This document shows positions 59,015-64,000 of a stretch of 64,000 bases of DNA, in pieces. The notes beneath the pieces are model-generated. The model saw only the letters and a list, made by a program, of their open reading frames with translations. It had not been told where the DNA came from and made no database searches. The stretch is from Rhea pennata. Its lineage: Eukaryota; Chordata; Aves; Rheiformes; Rheidae. A program made the translations under genes and the position numbers. The stretch spans positions 6,449,501 through 6,513,500 of the forward strand of contig NC_084665.1 in assembly GCF_028389875.1 (NCBI RefSeq), read 5' to 3'. Each line of letters opens with the position of its first letter. Positions within the stretch are counted from its first letter, which is position 1.

Positions 59015-59345
59015 CAGGCGTATGACTGAACGTTGAGCAGATCACAAGCTCTCTGCCAGTTGCTCTGGGTGAGCCTGATCGTGTGTTGCGGCGGAGGACA
59101 GCTCACTGCTTTCCATCTGGGCGTACTCCGTGCCTGGCTTAGCAGCAGTGCGGTTTACTCATGTTTTGTTCCTACTTAAGCTGCGTGTTAGTTTAGGCCT
59201 GTGATGCTATCGGTCGTCTTGAAAGTTGTATGACCTATTTTACTGTGCTGAAAAATCCGAAGTGATTAGCGGCAATGCAACCCGGCAGGGGTGGCAAGGC
59301 TGCTGAACACACAGATACACACCAGCAAGGCGAAGTAGCGCTTTT
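59015..59345. promoter_or_regulatory. Intronic CpG-retaining patch
   Basis: About 16 CpG by hand count in about 330 bases (for example GTTGCGGCGGAGG near 59085 and ATCGGTCGTCTTG near 59210), flanked by CpG-poor AT-rich DNA. No repeat was recognised. It is a candidate regulatory or conserved element. Confidence 0.3.
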
Positions 59346-59427
59346 ACTCTCTTTTTAATTAGGTTGATATTTTACTATGAATTATGAACCAGCATTATTT
59401 AATGAGTATGTAGTCTTTAGTTGATTT

Positions 59428-59450
59428 TGTGTGTGTGTGCGTGTGTGTGT
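59428..59450. repeat. (GT)n microsatellite
   Basis: About eleven GT units with one GC interruption. Confidence 0.85.
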
Positions 59451-60177
59451 ACTTAACATACAGGACAAAGTAACTGATGTATCTGATTGAACTGCTGGCA
59501 AATTTAATCTGGAGCATGACACCGCTGATTCAGCAGTCCTTTTGTTTTTTGATTTTGGAACAAGTGACTTTGGTTTGATGTGTGATATGTTCAATATACT
59601 AAAAAAGAACTGTAGGCTCTATAGGTTTGATGCTTTATTATTTCAGTGGGGAAAGGAATTTAACTTGAAGAGCCTTGGTATAAATATATGGCCTATCTGA
59701 GGGTTTTTTTGCAGTGTGGGACAACTGTTCTGACACATGTGGAATTTCTTCAAATATGATTCCCAATGGGTAGTTAATAAGTTGCAAAGGCATATTTCCC
59801 CCAAACGTATATTAGTACTTACAGCACAATTTGTGAAAACTTGCATTTTGTGCGATATTCCTCAAATCAGAATCAAAGGAGAAATATCCCTTTCCCTGTA
59901 AGGACATTTATCAGAACCTGCAGATTTGATAGAATGCTCTTTCAACTTGAAGATAAAGGACTAAGCAAATAGATTAAGTATAGGCTGAATTTTAGTCTTG
60001 CCTTGGTGGGAAAATAATCTTACACTTTCATGAGTAGTTTAAAACTGAAAGTAAAATTGCAATTACATTGCATTAGTCAGAGGTCAACGCATCCAATTCC
60101 ATCAAACAGTGACGTGTGACTAAAGACTCAGGGAAACTGACTCCGAATCCTAAGGTTTTACTTGTCTAGAAGGAAAG

Positions 60178-60505
60178 AGGCGTCGTGTCTCTGTGTTGAC
60201 TCTGACGGGCTGTCCTGTTCCTGAGAAATCTTTGTAAGAGAGGAAGGTCTGAAGGCTCTACTATTATGGACGGAAGCATCTTTACAAAACGCACAAGAAG
60301 GGGTGTTTCCACATGTCCACGTGTTAGAATTACCTCGTATTCAGGGCAGATTTCGTCAACCCGCGGTAACACCAGTACAGACTTACTGTGGGGGTGAACT
60401 GCCTTCCCAGTGCTGGAGAGTCACTCCGCCTAAGCCTTACGGCATGCGTGCTTACTGTTACACAGCTGGCCAGGACCAGGTGCTCTATCTGCTTCGGAGA
60501 GAAGT
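60178..60505. promoter_or_regulatory. Intronic CpG-retaining patch
   Basis: About 14 CpG in about 330 bases, including AACCCGCGGTAAC near 60358 and GCCTTACGGCATGCGTG near 60433. The two opposing open frames (60166-60372 minus, 60303-60569 plus) have no recognisable domain. It may be a conserved or regulatory element. Confidence 0.25.
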
Positions 60506-61999
60506 AGAGAGATTGTTTGCAGTTAACTTCTCCTGGTGGTTTTACCTATATGTGCAAACATTTATATGAAAGTGGGGAAAAACATTTTTCAGTTTAAATC
60601 TGTGAATTGATTCAAGTGCCAGAGATTAGACACGGCAAATTCTTACTATACATTCTTACTATTTATACTTGCTATAAATAGTTCCCAAATATATTTTTCA
60701 GCTTTCTAGACATTATCTTGAGAACTCAGTTGTGATAGAAGAGTTGCTAACTTTAGCTTTTGACACTGTTGATTAGATTTCTTAAATATTTTAGGTGATA
60801 ATGCTAATATTTTTAAGAAAACATAGTGAAATATCACTTTGTGACAGTATTGCAGCTCTTGTTGCAGTAAGTATGGTACTTGATGAATGTGAGGTTATAA
60901 GTTGCCTTCATCAGCCCTAACAGGAAAAACGATTTCAACTTGTAAGTAAGTTGAAAGTAAGTTTACTGGTTATTACTTATTTCCTTTGATTTTGCTTTTT
61001 CAAACATATTTGCATTCCTTTAACTTCTACAGTAAGATTTGTTTCACAGACAGACAGACAAACGACTTCCATATGCATTCTTTACACAAATATAAACATT
61101 TACATTAAAATATAAAATGTCCTAGGTGAAGATGATAGTTATAAAATCAACAAGCAAACCTGAAAGCTGACAGAAGGCGCCGTTCCTTCTCTGAAATACC
61201 AGTGTATCATCCTTACAGTGCTGGACTGGTTTGAACGCCGCAGATGGAAGCTTGGGCCGATTGCCAGTGCTGTTCTGTGGGTGTCCGTTCAATGACCAGC
61301 CTTGAATAAAAGGTTCGTCTTTGATCATTTTTAGCACTAGAAAAGTTTTCTGGTAGTAAAATCATCACTGTATTTGGTGTCCATGCTGGAAGTTTTTGTG
61401 CAAGGTCAAAATCAAAAAAGCTTGGAGGCAGATGAGTCTCAAAGAAAACTTTATGTTCCTGTATGTTGTCTCTCTTCTCCGCTGAAAATAGTTTGCTCAA
61501 CTACCACAGCATTCGGTCATGATGTTTAGATGACATTTAGATAACACTTTTGATGTTTAGATGACACAATGATAAATGTTTCATTAAAATGTTGGTCAGC
61601 TCTAATTCTTTTTAGTTACAGACTCAGCTGTGATTGCCAGAGGCTGAGAGAAATCTGGTATAATACTATTCTTGAATCTAGGACTTTTGCTTTTTCTTTG
61701 CTTGTGAGAAGCAGTGCTTAGAGTAAGGATTCTTGGAAAAGTGGGTAATACTGAAAATACAGATCTTGTTTCCTAGAGCATTTCATATTGATGTGTATAA
61801 AACCAGAGCAAAGCAGTGATACCGAGAGGAGAGCATGTAACAACTCCTTTTGTGTTGCATACAGAACCCAAATCTTTCTGCATATCTATAGTGCTGATGT
61901 CAGATGGCAGCTTAGCTTTCTCTGTAATTCGTTTGTTGTAGTTTTGATCAGTGAAGTTAACCCTTCACATCATCCTTAGAGGAAGCGCTTCATTCTAGC

Positions 62000-62033
62000 A
62001 AAAAAAAAAAGAAAAAAAAAAGAAAAAAAAAAG
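62000..62033. repeat. Phased A-tract array with exact 11-base period
   Basis: Runs of 11, 10 and 10 A are each followed by one G (62011, 62022, 62033). The period of exactly 11 is close to one helical turn. Confidence 0.88.
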
Positions 62034-63027
62034 CCCACAGCCTTTTAATAACCTCCCTCTAATCAACACGTGTATTCTGTGATCACAGCACTTTATTTTT
62101 TTGCCATCTTGTGTAGTATAAATTCTTTATATTCCTGCATGCTTTGTATGGAGCTAGGTCTCTAGTTGTGATAAAACAAATGCTATCAGCAAAACTCGGC
62201 CAGCTGTGTAGACTGCCACTGCAAGCATTCCCTCAGCAAAAAATCGAAATGAAAGTTAAGAATATTGTGAGTCATTGAACTGGAAGGACACTGTCCACAG
62301 ACGTGCTTGTGATGGTCAGATGTGGGAACAAGAGGATGGCAACGTCGGGGGGAGGGAAAAAAAAGAACTTGCTTCAGCTTTCCAACCTGCGAAGCATTTT
62401 AGAGAGATGCGTCAAATGTCTTTTTATCTCCCCATATGTAACAGCAGGACTTTAAACAAGGAAAAAAAAAAGCGGCAAACAGAGCAGGTACAATGTGAAT
62501 CACTGCTCCTCTAGCTCCATTTGCTGCCCAAAAGCTTTAGTTTGCAAAATTCTGTGTTTGTCTAATGATAAATGACTCTCGACTGAGAGAATCCAGGTTC
62601 TGATGGCATTAGTTCCTGAATACCCAAGAAAAGGTAATCTCGGTTGCCTGAGAAAATACGTTTTTCCTCGGGAAGCGCACACCAGCCTGGCTGTGCGGAT
62701 GACTGTCAGCAGAGAGGCATGCAGCATTTAGCAGCTGCTCTGCCTGATAATTCTTCAGCCACTGTTATTACAGAGCCTCATTGAAATGTGTTTATGCTAC
62801 AGGAAAGGCAAGCTTACAATTTTGCTGAGGCGCTGGCAGGTTTCCAGGAAGAAGTTGTTTGTGTGTCAACTGCTTCTGGAATCCGTACGTCAGAATTGCA
62901 GCAATTAGAAGAATAGGAGGAAAGGAGACTTCTTGGAGTCTCCCATCTCGTGCTTTGAGGGTTTTTTTTGGTGGCTGAATGTTTCAGCGGAGTTTGTGAG
63001 CAGCAGTCTTCAGCTAAAGCTTGCCTT
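62034..63027. other. Intronic stretch with nothing firmly recognised
   Basis: About 1 kb leading into the CpG-rich patch. GC and CpG rise mildly from about 62630. Short A-tracts lie at 62351 and 62462. No gene recognised. Confidence 0.5.
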
Positions 63028-63365
63028 GTACGTGGCCAGTGGGACAAGCCCTGCGCAGAGCCTGCCCCTAAGCTGCGAGCGCAGTTCCTGCCAGAGAGGA
63101 GTGAGGGGAAGCTCTCCGCTACGCTGCTGCGGAAGGAAGACGGTTCCGACTGCCTAGGATGTAGCAGCGGCGAATCGCTGGGAGTCTTCTTCTGTTGTGA
63201 GATTTCTCTCCGTTTTCAGGACGTTGGTGACACTTAACCGTAGCGTGAAATATCTGAGCGCTGCGGTATTGCCGTACGCAAGCGGAGCCAGGTGAACGGG
63301 GGAAGTGTCGTCGGTGTGTCGTCTGGAGCGTGGCTTTGCAGCCCGTGTGCTAGAGCGCGCTGCTT
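63028..63365. promoter_or_regulatory. Intronic CpG island, candidate alternative or non-coding promoter
   Basis: By hand count about 29 CpG fall in about 335 bases with GC above 55%, a density approaching the exon 1 island and unlike the rest of the intron. Several GCGG/CCGC-type boxes are present, no TATA box is evident, and the flanks are ordinary AT-rich DNA. Two overlapping + strand open frames (62933-63157 and 62968-63237) cross it without a recognisable domain. It could drive a shorter CCDC85A transcript lacking exons 1-2, a long non-coding RNA on either strand, or act as an enhancer. A young GC-rich insertion is the main alternative. Confidence 0.45.
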
Positions 63366-64000
63366 TCCCTCCTTGGGTGTGATTTGAGTCAGGCAGGTTT
63401 TCTTCTGCTGTTTCTGTGGCTGGACGTGAAAGCTAGGTTGCCCACATAAGTGACAGGAAGCAATATAGATGTGTTGGAAATGATCGTCGTCCTTTATAAT
63501 AGCACAGGAACAAAACTGGGGAATACAACCCTTGTGCCGTAATTTATTACTTGAGGTCGTAGGCTTATGTCCTTTCTGAGTCCCCTGAAAAAAGTGTTGT
63601 CCTTAAACTTCTTTTTGATCAAGTTGTTTTCCATTTTTGCCAAGATCTTCTGCAGCTGAAGAAACCTACAGCTGCCTTTTCACTATATCCACTTCCAGTA
63701 GTGACGAAGGAAACCAGATGTTCCTGGAATTCTTATCGGATTCCTTTGTCTGTAGAAGGCAGGAAGCCAGACTACACTGACTCAATGGCATTTTTCTAGC
63801 CTTAAGAATGTCTCTGAGGTCCAGGTCCTCTATATTTCTCAATTTTTTTACAAAAATTCAGGATGTTGTCTGTTTTATGTTACAACAGCTACCCTGACAG
63901 CTCCTTTATAGACTCATTCTGCCTTCCTTGTCCTCAGCACTACAGTTGCTGAGCTGTAATAAAATAGTAAGTAGTCTGCTTTTGTTGTCTTTTTAACATG
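63366..64000. other. Intronic stretch to the right edge, nothing recognised
   Basis: Ordinary AT-rich intron sequence after the CpG-rich patch. No CCDC85A exon 3 was found up to the end of the window. Confidence 0.5.

Noticed and set aside
61519..61568. Imperfect local duplication of TGATGTTTAGATGACA
   Set aside because: Only two copies of about 16 bases are present, which is common in AT-rich intron DNA, and no larger structure is visible.

Overview
The window looks like bird nuclear DNA. CR1 LINE fragments are the dominant recognisable repeat, several end in the ATTCTATGATTCTGTGATT-type 3' tail typical of avian CR1, and Alu, L1 or other mammalian repeats are absent. The species cannot be told from the sequence. 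The only protein-coding gene I can support is the 5' part of CCDC85A (coiled-coil domain-containing 85A), on the + strand. It is recognised from memory of the family, not from a database search.

Layout. 1-1274 is the 3' part of a dead CR1 element that runs off the left edge. 1275-4990 is upstream intergenic DNA without a recognisable gene. About 5000-6170 is a CpG island holding the CCDC85A promoter, a GC-rich 5' UTR and coding exon 1 (5845-6063, 73 codons). Intron 1 (6064-8666) is short and phase 0. Coding exon 2 (8667-9582) supplies the rest of the conserved coiled coil plus a low-complexity SPEH/SPDH tandem repeat. From 9583 to the right edge (over 54 kb) everything is consistent with a single phase-1 intron 2. 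The next CCDC85A coding exon was not found and should lie beyond 64000.

The long intron carries avian CR1 3' ends (23.7, 29.1, 30.9, 32.5-33.4 and 39.6-40.1 kb), older CR1/L3-like remnants (about 14.1-14.8, 44.9-45.2 and 47.8-48.1 kb), many simple repeats, a possible 5S-rRNA-derived fragment near 54.3 kb, and several patches that keep far more CpG than their surroundings (15.6-15.98, 42.6-42.8, 49.36-49.52, 59.0-59.35, 60.2-60.5 and 63.03-63.36 kb). The last patch is dense enough to be an intronic CpG island and the best candidate for an alternative or non-coding promoter.

I found no CRISPR array, operon, toxin, viral gene, tRNA or rRNA gene, or new multi-gene system. The more interesting observations are structural: a pair of near-identical inverted CR1 copies bracketing the promoter and first two exons, a close inverted CR1 pair inside the intron, perfect hairpins, helically phased A-tracts, and the CpG-rich intronic patches. 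All regulatory calls are inferences that need alignment or expression data.
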